Positions 1 to 8,208 of a stretch of 64,000 bases of DNA are shown one piece after another (within the stretch, counting starts at the first letter, position 1; each line of letters starts with the position of its first letter). The notes beneath the pieces were generated by a model. The model was not told the DNA's origin. It did not search any database and worked only from the letters and a program-made list of their open reading frames with translations. Made by a program: the position numbers and the translations under genes. This stretch comes from Vibrio sp. J1-1 (GTDB lineage Bacteria > Pseudomonadota > Gammaproteobacteria > Enterobacterales > Vibrionaceae). The DNA lies in assembly GCF_021728395.1 (NCBI RefSeq), contig NZ_JAKKCM010000008.1, forward strand, positions 149,914 through 213,913, in the 5' to 3' direction.

Positions 1-2725
1 TCGACATGTGAATTCGTTATTACTTGCAACATTTTTAAATCGATTCTTAAAGTCAGAGAATTCACTGAAGCTGAATTGCGGGAACTTCTTTAAGTCTGAT
101 CATGGCTCAGCGGCTTCTCAAGCTGAGCAGTTTGTTGACTGGTGTGTGAATGGTGCATTAGAGCTTGTACAAGAAGGCCTTGATACTTTGCTTCGTCGTA
201 CTTCTCTCGATGCGACATCACGTATCGAAATACTAGATGCCTCTGCTACACACATGAAGCAAATTGTTGAACGTTGGGTAGCTGAGCATCAATTGTTAAA
301 AGATCAATCTAATAGCTTGGAGGACAACCCTAATTCACTCTCGACTGCGCAAGCTGCAGTTGAAAGTCAAATTCAACGCTTAGAAGGCGAGTTTTTACTA
401 TCTGAGTTAGCTCGGAAAGGCTTCTTACCTGGCTACGGTTTCCCAACGGATGTTGTTTCTTTAAATACGGACCACGTCAAAGTGATCGAGAGGCGTAAGC
501 GCAACATTAAAATGAAGCAAGATCAAATTAGCGATAAAACATCCCGTAAAGACAATCTTTACAGCGCAAAAGGTTTCCCATCTCGCGATTTGTCTGTCGC
601 AATTCGTGATTATGCGCCGGGTAATGATGTTGTTATTGATGGGCGTGTTTATCAGTCTAAGGGTGTCTTGTTGAATTGGCATAGCCCCGCATCCGTTGAT
701 CAAGTCAAAGAAATTCAAGCGTTGAGATGGGCATGGCGATGCGACAAGTGCGGAGCAAGCAATACTTCTTCTTTAAGACCTGATAAATGTGAATGTTGTG
801 GTAATGAGTTTGATTTGAGTGATGGCAAAACGAAAGAGCATATCCATCCATACATTCAACCCGCAAGCTTCGCAGTGGATATTAGAGATGAGCCCCACAA
901 TGACATTTCTCGATTGAACCACGTACCTATCAATGACCCTTGGGTAACGGTAGATAGTTCAGAGTGGCGAGAAGTGAGTGTGAACCCCGGCGCATCGTAT
1001 CGTTCTAGTCATAATGGGCATGTGTATTACTACAGTGCTGGGCCTGTTAACAAAGGTTATGCGCTTTGCCTTGAGTGTGGTCGCATGGAGGCAATGCCAG
1101 AAAGTGAAGATAAATCGCCGAAAGACGTATTAATGGGTCACACTCGTTTAAGAGGAGGTAAAGGACATTTAACTCGTTCGAGTGAAGTATTATGTGGTGG
1201 TAACGATAGGGAGTTTACTGCTAAGGGGCCTTTGAAGCTCGGACATAGTACTTACACAGACGTATTCGAATTATTGTTATTCAATGAGTTGGGGAAACCA
1301 CTAGTAGATAGAAGTATCGCTCGTTCAGTCGCCGTATTGATGCGAAATCAGTTGGCAGAGAAACTCGGTATCAATAATGATGAAATTGGCTGTACAACTA
1401 AGCCAGTGAATCATGAGGGACGTGAAGTGCAAGCGATCGTCCTATTTGATAATGCAGCTGGCGGTGCAGGTTTCTCAATTCAAGCTTCGGACTATGTTAT
1501 CGAGCTATTAAAAGGGGCAAAAAAGATAGCTTCAAGTTGTCACTGCGATAAGGCATGTCATCGCTGTTTAGTTGATTATTCGACTCAGCATGTCCTTGAT
1601 CTACTAGACCGACATAAAGTTACTGCATATTTGAATAACGGTTTTTTCAACAATCTCAGTCTTCCTACGGAATATGAATTATTCGACCATCATAATAGGC
1701 GTGAGCTACGCCCCCTAATGATCGCAATAGAAAAAACACTTGCCAAGGACGATGACTCTGACCTCTATGTCGAATTACCTATCAGTCAGTTGAGCGATTT
1801 AGGAGGTTGGCAGTTATATCAAGCATTCAGCCGTTGGGTTGCTGAACGTAAGGTAAACCTGATACTTGCAGAGACTAAAGTTAAAGAGTTGTCACTAGAG
1901 CAAAAAGTGACGCTATCTTGGTATCAAAACCATCCTAATGTGAAGCTTTTGAGTAGATCCTTGAATGGCCAGTCCGAACACGTTGTTCTTGCATCTGTAA
2001 CTAATAAGTCATGTTGCTACCAATGGGGCATTCGTGAAGACGATCATGAAACACTGGTTACTGGCGTTGGTTCTTTAGGGAAGTTAGCTGACTTCGATAT
2101 TACACGTCTGCATCAAAGTTCTGATGTAGAGAAAATAGTCATCGATAGTGAGTTGGATGGAAAAGCTTCTGAGTTCGGATTTAAGTTCTGGTCCCACGTA
2201 TTTAAACGTTCCCCGGCATTGATGGCACTAATGGAAGATCAGGTTATTGAATCTGTAACGTACTCAGATCGTTACCTTGCGGCTACCTTACCATTCTCGC
2301 TCTGCTTTAATGCCCTGAAGTTTATAGGAGAGCATTACAAAAGTTGCCAGATAGAAATCAACACTGGTGAATTGGCGAGAGGTTACAGACCAGCAACGGT
2401 ACAAGATAACTTTTACGACGATTATTCACGAGATAAGGTTGTTAGTTTGGCGCTAGAGAGAACGGCGGCAAATATCAGTTTTAAAACGGCTCCGAAGTAC
2501 AAGCTACCACATTCAAGAACGTTAGTTTTATCGTTTGATAATGGGCGTCAGGTGACATTTTGGCTCGACCAAGGTTTTGGTTATTGGTATGCAGACAAGC
2601 GTTTGTCTGAAAATCATTTACCGCATAATCTTTATGATGAAGAACACGCAAATATTATTGTGAAAGGACAATCTCAAATATCCTCAGGAGGTTTCCCAAC
2701 GGACGTCTTTATCTCATTTGCCTAG
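1..2725 (+). CDS. DUF1998 helicase, C-terminal part (5' end outside window)
   Basis: The reading frame is already open at base 1, so the apparent GTG at 8 is not the start and the helicase motor lies upstream. What remains is the C-terminal ~905 residues. There is a GYGFPTDVV segment near nt 430-460, a CxxC zinc ribbon (CDKC...CECCG, nt ~742-805), and the DUF1998 hallmark of DNAAGGAG followed by the cluster CHCDKACHRC (nt ~1450-1575). About 380 further residues follow DUF1998 and I do not recognise them. DUF1998 occurs in large DEAD/DEAH helicases of defence islands, for example the DISARM and Dpd types. The specific system cannot be named without the upstream genes. The end at TAG 2723-2725 looks natural. 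Its place beside a mobile-element operon fits island cargo. Confidence 0.75.
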   Translation, partial: RHVNSLLLATFLNRFLKSENSLKLNCGNFFKSDHGSAASQAEQFVDWCVNGALELVQEGLDTLLRRTSLDATSRIEILDASATHMKQIVERWVAEHQLLKDQSNSLEDNPNSLSTAQAAVESQIQRLEGEFLLSELARKGFLPGYGFPTDVVSLNTDHVKVIERRKRNIKMKQDQISDKTSRKDNLYSAKGFPSRDLSVAIRDYAPGNDVVIDGRVYQSKGVLLNWHSPASVDQVKEIQALRWAWRCDKCGASNTSSLRPDKCECCGNEFDLSDGKTKEHIHPYIQPASFAVDIRDEPHNDISRLNHVPINDPWVTVDSSEWREVSVNPGASYRSSHNGHVYYYSAGPVNKGYALCLECGRMEAMPESEDKSPKDVLMGHTRLRGGKGHLTRSSEVLCGGNDREFTAKGPLKLGHSTYTDVFELLLFNELGKPLVDRSIARSVAVLMRNQLAEKLGINNDEIGCTTKPVNHEGREVQAIVLFDNAAGGAGFSIQASDYVIELLKGAKKIASSCHCDKACHRCLVDYSTQHVLDLLDRHKVTAYLNNGFFNNLSLPTEYELFDHHNRRELRPLMIAIEKTLAKDDDSDLYVELPISQLSDLGGWQLYQAFSRWVAERKVNLILAETKVKELSLEQKVTLSWYQNHPNVKLLSRSLNGQSEHVVLASVTNKSCCYQWGIREDDHETLVTGVGSLGKLADFDITRLHQSSDVEKIVIDSELDGKASEFGFKFWSHVFKRSPALMALMEDQVIESVTYSDRYLAATLPFSLCFNALKFIGEHYKSCQIEINTGELARGYRPATVQDNFYDDYSRDKVVSLALERTAANISFKTAPKYKLPHSRTLVLSFDNGRQVTFWLDQGFGYWYADKRLSENHLPHNLYDEEHANIIVKGQSQISSGGFPTDVFISFA

Positions 2726-2929
2726 TTCGAGCTATCTGAGTTGGAGGCAGAGCAGTACTCAGCAACCTCATCGTGGTACTTGCGCAGTAAACCGGGTGCG
2801 GTCCCAAGCCCAAAAGATGGGTTTGGGAAGTTGGGCGCATAAGGCATATATTCAATATCGGAAGCACGGCGAGATTGGGTCCAATTACAGGGTTTATTGG
2901 TTGGTTATTCCTTAGTGTGTAAATATTAC

Positions 2930-3088
2930 AACTTCTCGGTTCCGTTATCAGGGCCCGCTGGGCTGGACCTAGGCGTGGAGCTACCAGAAACCATCGCATT
3001 ATCGATTCTAACAGAGTGCCAAGCTGCAGTTGCTAGAAAAACTGCACGACCACTAGGTAACATACTAACAGTCGATCCTTGCAATTAG
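2930..3088 (+). pseudogene. XdhC-family C-terminal remnant
   Basis: A short open stretch, in the same frame as the preceding helicase but behind its stop and a further TAA at 2840, encodes GPAGLDLGVELPETIALSIL and a helical tail. This is the typical C-terminal signature of XdhC/CoxI proteins, which handle molybdenum cofactor insertion into xanthine dehydrogenase-type enzymes. Only about 50 of the roughly 300 residues are present, with no N-terminal Rossmann part, so it is a fragment. It lies directly before a truncated MocA-like gene, its normal functional partner. The two fragments look like a surviving piece of an older locus cut on both sides. Confidence 0.55.
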
Positions 3089-3115
3089 TTACATCGTAAC
3101 AAAAAGAAAATCGCG

Positions 3116-3343
3116 GTGATGATCATAGTTGCAGGAGAAGGAGAGTGCAAACGCTTTGGAGGATGCAGGCTACTGAATGAACTTGATAGCGACCATAGCT
3201 TGTTATCTCATGCTGTTGAGCAAGCGTTGGGAACTAAGAACGTTTCGGTATTCGTTCTTACTGGCCGTTGGCATCGTGAGATTGAACAAGCTCAGCAAAT
3301 ATGCATATTAATTTCAATAAATACAGACAGTTATAAATTATAG
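3116..3343 (+). pseudogene. MocA-like molybdopterin nucleotidyltransferase, truncated
   Basis: The first ~63 codons resemble the N-terminus of NTP-transferase-3 proteins (MocA/MobA-like cytidylyl- or guanylyltransferases). The nucleotide-binding loop appears as IIVAGEGECKRFGG, followed by LLSHAVEQAL and a VSVFVLTG beta-strand. The family is normally about 190-200 residues. Here homology stops near nt 3300 and the frame ends in unrelated AT-rich codons. The glycine loop also carries an extra residue compared with the usual AAGxSxRFG. It follows the XdhC fragment by 27 bp, the expected order for this gene pair. I take it as non-functional, with its break marking a junction with the mobile element to the right. 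Confidence 0.5.
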
Positions 3344-3358
3344 CATTGGGTCATATTA

Positions 3359-3404
3359 GTAATCTCCACTAAATTTAACGATAGTTAAAATTAGTGGAGA
3401 TTAC
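3359..3404. repeat. 21-bp near-perfect palindrome with 4-nt loop
   Basis: The left arm 3359-3379 and right arm 3384-3404 pair at 20 of 21 positions around the loop GATA. A short T-run follows on the plus strand (3408-3412), so it could terminate rightward transcription. The symmetry and its location, between the truncated mocA and the recombinase operon, also suit a tyrosine-recombinase binding or crossover site. Which of these it is cannot be told from sequence alone. The rest of 3344-3675 is AT-rich and I see no gene in it. Confidence 0.6.
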
Positions 3405-3675
3405 CTATTTTATGGTAAATAGATTATGTTTAATGGCTATTCCACAGCAGGTTTTAGTGTATTAGTAACGTGCTACGCTAGTCTACAAACCAGCCGATAT
3501 TCAATTTACATATTTACGATAAACGCCTTGCAAATGACTCGTTATAAATACTCACAACGCAAAATGATTAGGGTAGGTTAGACATTAATTTCAGATAGTT
3601 ATAGTTCACTGGCTTCAAGTATTCGTCTATTACAGCAGCCACCCATGCAAGTGTGCTTATTAAGGTTAGATAATT

Positions 3676-4134
3676 TTATAAATCATTATCGTGCCCCTCA
3701 CTTTCGTGAAGTTCCCGAATAAGGTATGGAGACAGACAACGCTCGACATTTCGGACTTTGGTTTGTAAGCGGATGATTTTAACCATACTAATAATGGACT
3801 TCGTGTTCACCTGGAGCATCTTGCGAGATTCTTCTACTCGCTCAATAAGGCGAGCATTTGCTTTTTCTAGATCTGCTCGTGTCATTGATGTGGTTTTTTT
3901 CAATGTCTCCCCGAGAGAACCTTTGACCGCATCTTTCTGCTGCATACTAAAAGCGTCAATTAATTCTTTACGACTGGTTAGCGTTGACCTTGTATTAATT
4001 AACCCCTTACTTTGCAATCGCCTAAATAGATTCGCCTGCGTGATAGGCGCGTTCTCAAATCCTTCATCACACATCAGGATAAGTTCCTTCTCGATCGCTT
4101 TATCTAGTTCTAATCCTTTTAGTTTCTCGCTCAT
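3676..4134 (-). CDS. gmtX: Small accessory protein of the GMT recombinase operon (GmtX-like)
   Basis: A 152-residue protein at the 3' end of the recombinase operon, 97 bp after the 808-residue recombinase gene. Residues ~28-65 look like a winged-helix or helix-turn-helix (ITQANLFRRLQSKGL). Residues ~75-130 form a charged coiled coil. There are no catalytic recombinase residues. The position matches the small non-recombinase member of the Gamma-Mobile-Trio set, called GmtX from memory, and recalls TnpC of Tn554, which accompanies two tyrosine recombinases. A role in DNA binding or directing the recombinases is inferred. The letter assignment is less certain than membership of the system. Confidence 0.6.
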   Translation of the reverse strand: MSEKLKGLELDKAIEKELILMCDEGFENAPITQANLFRRLQSKGLINTRSTLTSRKELIDAFSMQQKDAVKGSLGETLKKTTSMTRADLEKANARLIERVEESRKMLQVNTKSIISMVKIIRLQTKVRNVERCLSPYLIRELHESEGHDNDL

Positions 4135-4231
4135 CTTTAACTCCTGAATAGTTTAATGAAACTTCGTATAATCAAAACTACCACTACTAATATACTGTTT
4201 AGGTTTTGTTGCTATGCGATCTTGGCTTTAT

Positions 4232-6658
4232 CTATATATCACGCTGCTCTAGCGCGAACAGTGAAGACAGCATCTTTGGTTTCTTCATGTTATCCAGCTC
4301 TAGCAGATTTATTTGAACCTTCTCGCTTTCGAAAATTTGTGACTCGCCTAGATGATATTTGATGTTTTCCATACGAAGGTTTAGGTTCTCTATGATTTCA
4401 TCAGCCTCTTCTACCTCCATAAGACCCGTCATTTCCATTTGGTTGATGATCGCAATTTCAGACTCAATACACGCTGCCAATTTCTCAATTTTAATTAGCT
4501 CGTCGTCGCGACCCGTGAGCGTGAAATATGGGCATGGAGATCCATCCTGACACTTCAAGTTGTAAGGACACTGGAATGTGGTGAGCTTCCGCTTACAACT
4601 ACCGATATACATCGCATAAAGTTCAGTGTGACGCATCACCGTTTGTTGCTTATCAGCGTCCTCCATCATGGCAAACAGATCATCAAACTCCGAGAATACA
4701 TTGCTGTCTGAATGGATTACTACATCCACCACGAATGAAGCTTTATCTTGCGTGGTTGTGTGAGTATGCATGGTTTGAGCTAAGGCGTTGGCGGTGGATA
4801 ATTTGGGGTTAACGCCCATAATGCCTTGCTTCTTGATGCTTTCAAGAGCTGTATCCTCTTTGAAAAACGATTCCGTGTTACCCACCGTCACGAGTGCAGA
4901 TGATACCGCTTTTTCCGCGATGGCTAGGTGCTGATAACTTTCATTTTGAGCGAAGTCTTTACGCCCCATGAACATCGCTTGAAGGTGCTCGGATACACCT
5001 ACAATCGCATAGAATGTGTTGATGCCGTGTCTTGGAGTATGACTGTGCATAACAGTAACCTCCCCATTTTCATCGGTCAGGTTGTATTTCGCGAAGACGC
5101 TGCGTTTACGATTATCAACTGCGCCATAACCAAGAAATGGTATAAGAACGAATTTATCGATCAATTGGGGCACTACCTTCATCACACCAGTTCGTTTGGT
5201 CGCGGCACTGCCTTCAGGAATAATGAACAGCAACTCCTCATACGGTATCGAACTGACAGATTTGGTTTTTGAGTCTGTTTGGCGATAAATGAAGTCATTC
5301 GATATGCGGGCATCACTATCGATTGTATGTCGGATAAAGCAGTCAATGTCAGACTGCTTATAGAGAATTTCTTTTGCGTTGTTTCGGCCAAGCTCAACGA
5401 CGGAGTGTGGCTCGATACAAAGACCGGAGTTAGTAATTTTCTTCTTAGTGAAATCCCTTTTACTCGCACGACCACGATCAGAAGCCGATGTTGAGGTTGA
5501 TTCGTAGACGTCAGCCACAACGTCATCCAGGTTAACAAAAGGCTCACTCAGTTCAACCACGTTCTCATTACGTTGGCGAGTAAGCCACGCTTTAGGAAGG
5601 TGGGACTTAAAGCTGGTATCACGTACATACTCAATTTGTGAACGCAGATTTTCTGTTAACACTATGGTGTCTACCCAGAGTTCTTCTACAATCTGCACGG
5701 CCAGGGGTTCTACCCAATGGGTGCGATGACCCGCGCCTTTCTCACCAAGGTATACGATGCCAACATAGAACGTAGGTAGCCCTCGTTTTTCCATTAGTGC
5801 CTTGGTGGCTTTGTCTTCGATTTCTACAACTTTGAAGCAATTGTAGCGGAGGGCTGCAGCTTCCATATGGCGAAATCCAGTGACCATGAGTAGAAGCACG
5901 AGGTTTAAGACGATCCGCTCACCATCATGTTGCACCATACCACGCAGCGCCACCACGTTTAAGAAGGTTTGGATGGATAGATTTTTCTCATGCTCGTCCT
6001 GATCCAAGTCTTCGGCGTACTTAGCCTTTTTGGCTTTTTTGCCTGCTTTGGTCGTCTTTGTTGCTACACCTCTCTGTTTCTTTTTAACTTCAACTTGAGT
6101 CAAAGTGAACCCCATATAATTTAGATTATTAGATATAACATTGGCGTCATCGTAGTCTTTTGCGGCATTGGTAATAGCGCTGGGGCCCGTGCGAGATTGA
6201 GCGAGCATATCTGTTGCGTCTTGCAGCAACTCAGAAGTGATGTTCACAGGGTGCGGGTCAATACCCGCCATCACCATGCGAACATAGGTGCGCTTTAATA
6301 ACATTTGCTGGGCATACACTGATGCTCCTGATGGATTGCGACCTTTATAGAGAGAAATGCAATAGGCTTTCAGGAACTCAACATAAGTCTTGCAGATCTT
6401 AAGGCATTTGAATTTCTCTTCATCCGATTTAATAAGTCCGTTCAGTCGAAGGGAGTTGATTTCATTAAAGTTGACTGTCGTCAGCGCTTTTGCCAAGAAC
6501 CCGTGAGAAGCTGAACTGTATCTCCAAATATTTGTCTCCCACGAATAATGCTCTTTGGGATCATTAATACCAGCATTGACTTCTGGCAGTAAAGCTTCTT
6601 CAAAGAAGGACTTTTGCTCAGCGATGAATTCGTTGAAGTGTTGATAATTGTCTTTCAT
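4232..6658 (-). CDS. Large tyrosine recombinase of the GMT-type operon (808 aa)
   Basis: Catalytic landmarks of a DNA breaking-rejoining enzyme are visible: Arg263 in TGFRHMEA, box II HSHTPRH with His540 and Arg543, then GRKDFAQNESYQHL with Tyr575 as the likely nucleophile. The C-terminus adds a Cys cluster (C688, C697, C703, C709; spacing 8-5-5), probably zinc-binding, and a helical tail. A Lys-rich linker lies at ~190-215. At 808 aa it is far longer than an ordinary phage integrase (~350-400), as in TnpB of Tn554 (~630). The start ATG overlaps the end of the preceding recombinase gene by 4 bp, so the two are translationally coupled. It is a GmtZ- or GmtW-type member; I cannot settle which. 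Confidence 0.75.
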   Translation of the reverse strand: MKDNYQHFNEFIAEQKSFFEEALLPEVNAGINDPKEHYSWETNIWRYSSASHGFLAKALTTVNFNEINSLRLNGLIKSDEEKFKCLKICKTYVEFLKAYCISLYKGRNPSGASVYAQQMLLKRTYVRMVMAGIDPHPVNITSELLQDATDMLAQSRTGPSAITNAAKDYDDANVISNNLNYMGFTLTQVEVKKKQRGVATKTTKAGKKAKKAKYAEDLDQDEHEKNLSIQTFLNVVALRGMVQHDGERIVLNLVLLLMVTGFRHMEAAALRYNCFKVVEIEDKATKALMEKRGLPTFYVGIVYLGEKGAGHRTHWVEPLAVQIVEELWVDTIVLTENLRSQIEYVRDTSFKSHLPKAWLTRQRNENVVELSEPFVNLDDVVADVYESTSTSASDRGRASKRDFTKKKITNSGLCIEPHSVVELGRNNAKEILYKQSDIDCFIRHTIDSDARISNDFIYRQTDSKTKSVSSIPYEELLFIIPEGSAATKRTGVMKVVPQLIDKFVLIPFLGYGAVDNRKRSVFAKYNLTDENGEVTVMHSHTPRHGINTFYAIVGVSEHLQAMFMGRKDFAQNESYQHLAIAEKAVSSALVTVGNTESFFKEDTALESIKKQGIMGVNPKLSTANALAQTMHTHTTTQDKASFVVDVVIHSDSNVFSEFDDLFAMMEDADKQQTVMRHTELYAMYIGSCKRKLTTFQCPYNLKCQDGSPCPYFTLTGRDDELIKIEKLAACIESEIAIINQMEMTGLMEVEEADEIIENLNLRMENIKYHLGESQIFESEKVQINLLELDNMKKPKMLSSLFALEQRDI

Positions 6659-8208
6659 CGTAAACCTCCCTTGAGGCGATTAATGACCATTTCAATTTCA
6701 TTTTTGGTCTGGGTTGCACTGTCTACCAGTGGGTTATTTCTGTTGCCTGCGTCATGGGATGTTTTGACTAGTTCCAATAACTCGTTAGTGATGACTTCAA
6801 GAACGGTCTGATGTTTACTAAGGCAGTTGAATGGACGGAAGTAGAAGCAACCATAGCAAGAGCGCACCTTAGCGAGATGGCATTTATCCTGTTTGCGGCT
6901 GCAGCCGCCGATGCGAAGGATCAGTTTGCCCTTGAGCATCCCAGAGACCGTTTTCCCACTCCATTCAGACTCACCAATGAGGTAGCCCGTGAGCAGTAAT
7001 CCCATCATGTCCTTCCAGACAGGATTTTGACCAAGCGACTTGTGTTTCAACAACGCCAACTCAGGCGTAGACATGATGTAGTACTGGGCAGCTACCGTCG
7101 TGGTTTGACCAAGAACCATTGAAATTTCTTCGGCGCTTGCACCTAGCATCGCCATGGAGTGACCAATGTTGTGTCTAAAGTCATAAGCGGTATAGATGGG
7201 ACGATTCGCTTTGTTGAGTCTGATTTTTTCCTTAGTCTCATCCGTTTGAATGAACAGTAATGCATCATTTAACGCCCAATGAATTTCACGCGATGATGGA
7301 GTCTCCACCTCATTGTTATACGGGAACAGAGCATCGTCGTCACCAATACCAAAACGTTTTTTGTATTCATCAATCATAACGCCAATTTCTTGACTCAAAG
7401 AGACTTTAGGTTCATCCACAGGTACCTCTTGCTGCTTAGCTAAGGGCACTGACACTTCATATAGCTTCAAGGAGGTGTTGTGATTGGCTGCTATGAGCTT
7501 GACGGAACTTCCTTTCATCATGGCAAATTGCTGTGGACGGGGACCAATGGCAAACGCCAGCCCCAACGCAGCGAGATTTTTTAATTCCTTATCCGATAAC
7601 GACTGAAGACCTTCATCAGTGCTAAACTCAACCAAGCGATTCGCAATGAGGTTTTTTAAGTGAGTTGGCATTGTGTCTTCTACTTCTTTATATCGAAGGA
7701 ATGGGTCATTGACACGCGGGACTGCTAGTCGACTCAATACTTCTTCGTCATCAATATCGAAATTAGGGAAACCCATACGAATAAGGTACTTAGTGATCGC
7801 TTTAACTTCAAAGTACCCCTTCGCTTTACCAGATTTCGCCTTGCGTTCAAGGTACTTGCGGAAATAATCAAATGACATTTGTTCAGCTCCCTTGAGGAAC
7901 TTCTTTACAACAAAAAAGCTGTCCAATAAGGGGGCCATATGACTTTCAGCATACATAACGGATAAAATCTTGAGTAGTTTGTTGCCGTGCTCATCTAAGT
8001 CAAAGATATTCGTGTAGGGTCGACCTAAACGGACATATTCCCAACGATCACTTTTCGTTTGAACAAAAGGGGTATCAAACTCAGAGGCTTGCGTTATTTC
8101 CAATACGCTTGGTAGTGTCTGGTTTTTGATGAACTTAACCTGCTCCTGGGTGAGGTTAGCTCTATGCTTTTCATAAGTTTTCTTAACTGAATGCGGCATC
8201 CCACACAT
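6655..8208 (-). CDS. Middle tyrosine recombinase of the GMT-type operon (517 aa)
   Basis: The recombinase fold is recognisable from Arg224 (AIGPRPQQFA), the box-II segment AYDFRHNIGHS with Arg345, and GQTTTVAAQYY with Tyr376/Tyr377 near the usual nucleophile position. The usual box-II His is Tyr342 and the GH/GW position is Gln368, so the active site is atypical. Residues 436-462 hold five cysteines (C436, C443, C451, C454, C462), a likely zinc knuckle. The gene overlaps its upstream neighbour by 26 bp and its downstream one by 4 bp. MPHSVKK, three codons in, is an alternative start. In a trio it may act as a structural partner rather than a full catalyst, which is inference. Confidence 0.7.
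   Translation of the reverse strand: MCGMPHSVKKTYEKHRANLTQEQVKFIKNQTLPSVLEITQASEFDTPFVQTKSDRWEYVRLGRPYTNIFDLDEHGNKLLKILSVMYAESHMAPLLDSFFVVKKFLKGAEQMSFDYFRKYLERKAKSGKAKGYFEVKAITKYLIRMGFPNFDIDDEEVLSRLAVPRVNDPFLRYKEVEDTMPTHLKNLIANRLVEFSTDEGLQSLSDKELKNLAALGLAFAIGPRPQQFAMMKGSSVKLIAANHNTSLKLYEVSVPLAKQQEVPVDEPKVSLSQEIGVMIDEYKKRFGIGDDDALFPYNNEVETPSSREIHWALNDALLFIQTDETKEKIRLNKANRPIYTAYDFRHNIGHSMAMLGASAEEISMVLGQTTTVAAQYYIMSTPELALLKHKSLGQNPVWKDMMGLLLTGYLIGESEWSGKTVSGMLKGKLILRIGGCSRKQDKCHLAKVRSCYGCFYFRPFNCLSKHQTVLEVITNELLELVKTSHDAGNRNNPLVDSATQTKNEIEMVINRLKGGLR

Noticed and set aside
438-2706. Repeated word GGTTTCCCAACGGA at about 438 and 2689 (GFPTDV in both places of the helicase)
   Set aside because: Too short to show a duplication. 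The flanking protein sequences are unrelated, so it is probably chance or a minor motif recurrence.
2709-2999. 96-aa minus-strand frame across the helicase end
   Set aside because: Antisense shadow of the plus-strand helicase tail and XdhC remnant, with no protein-like features.
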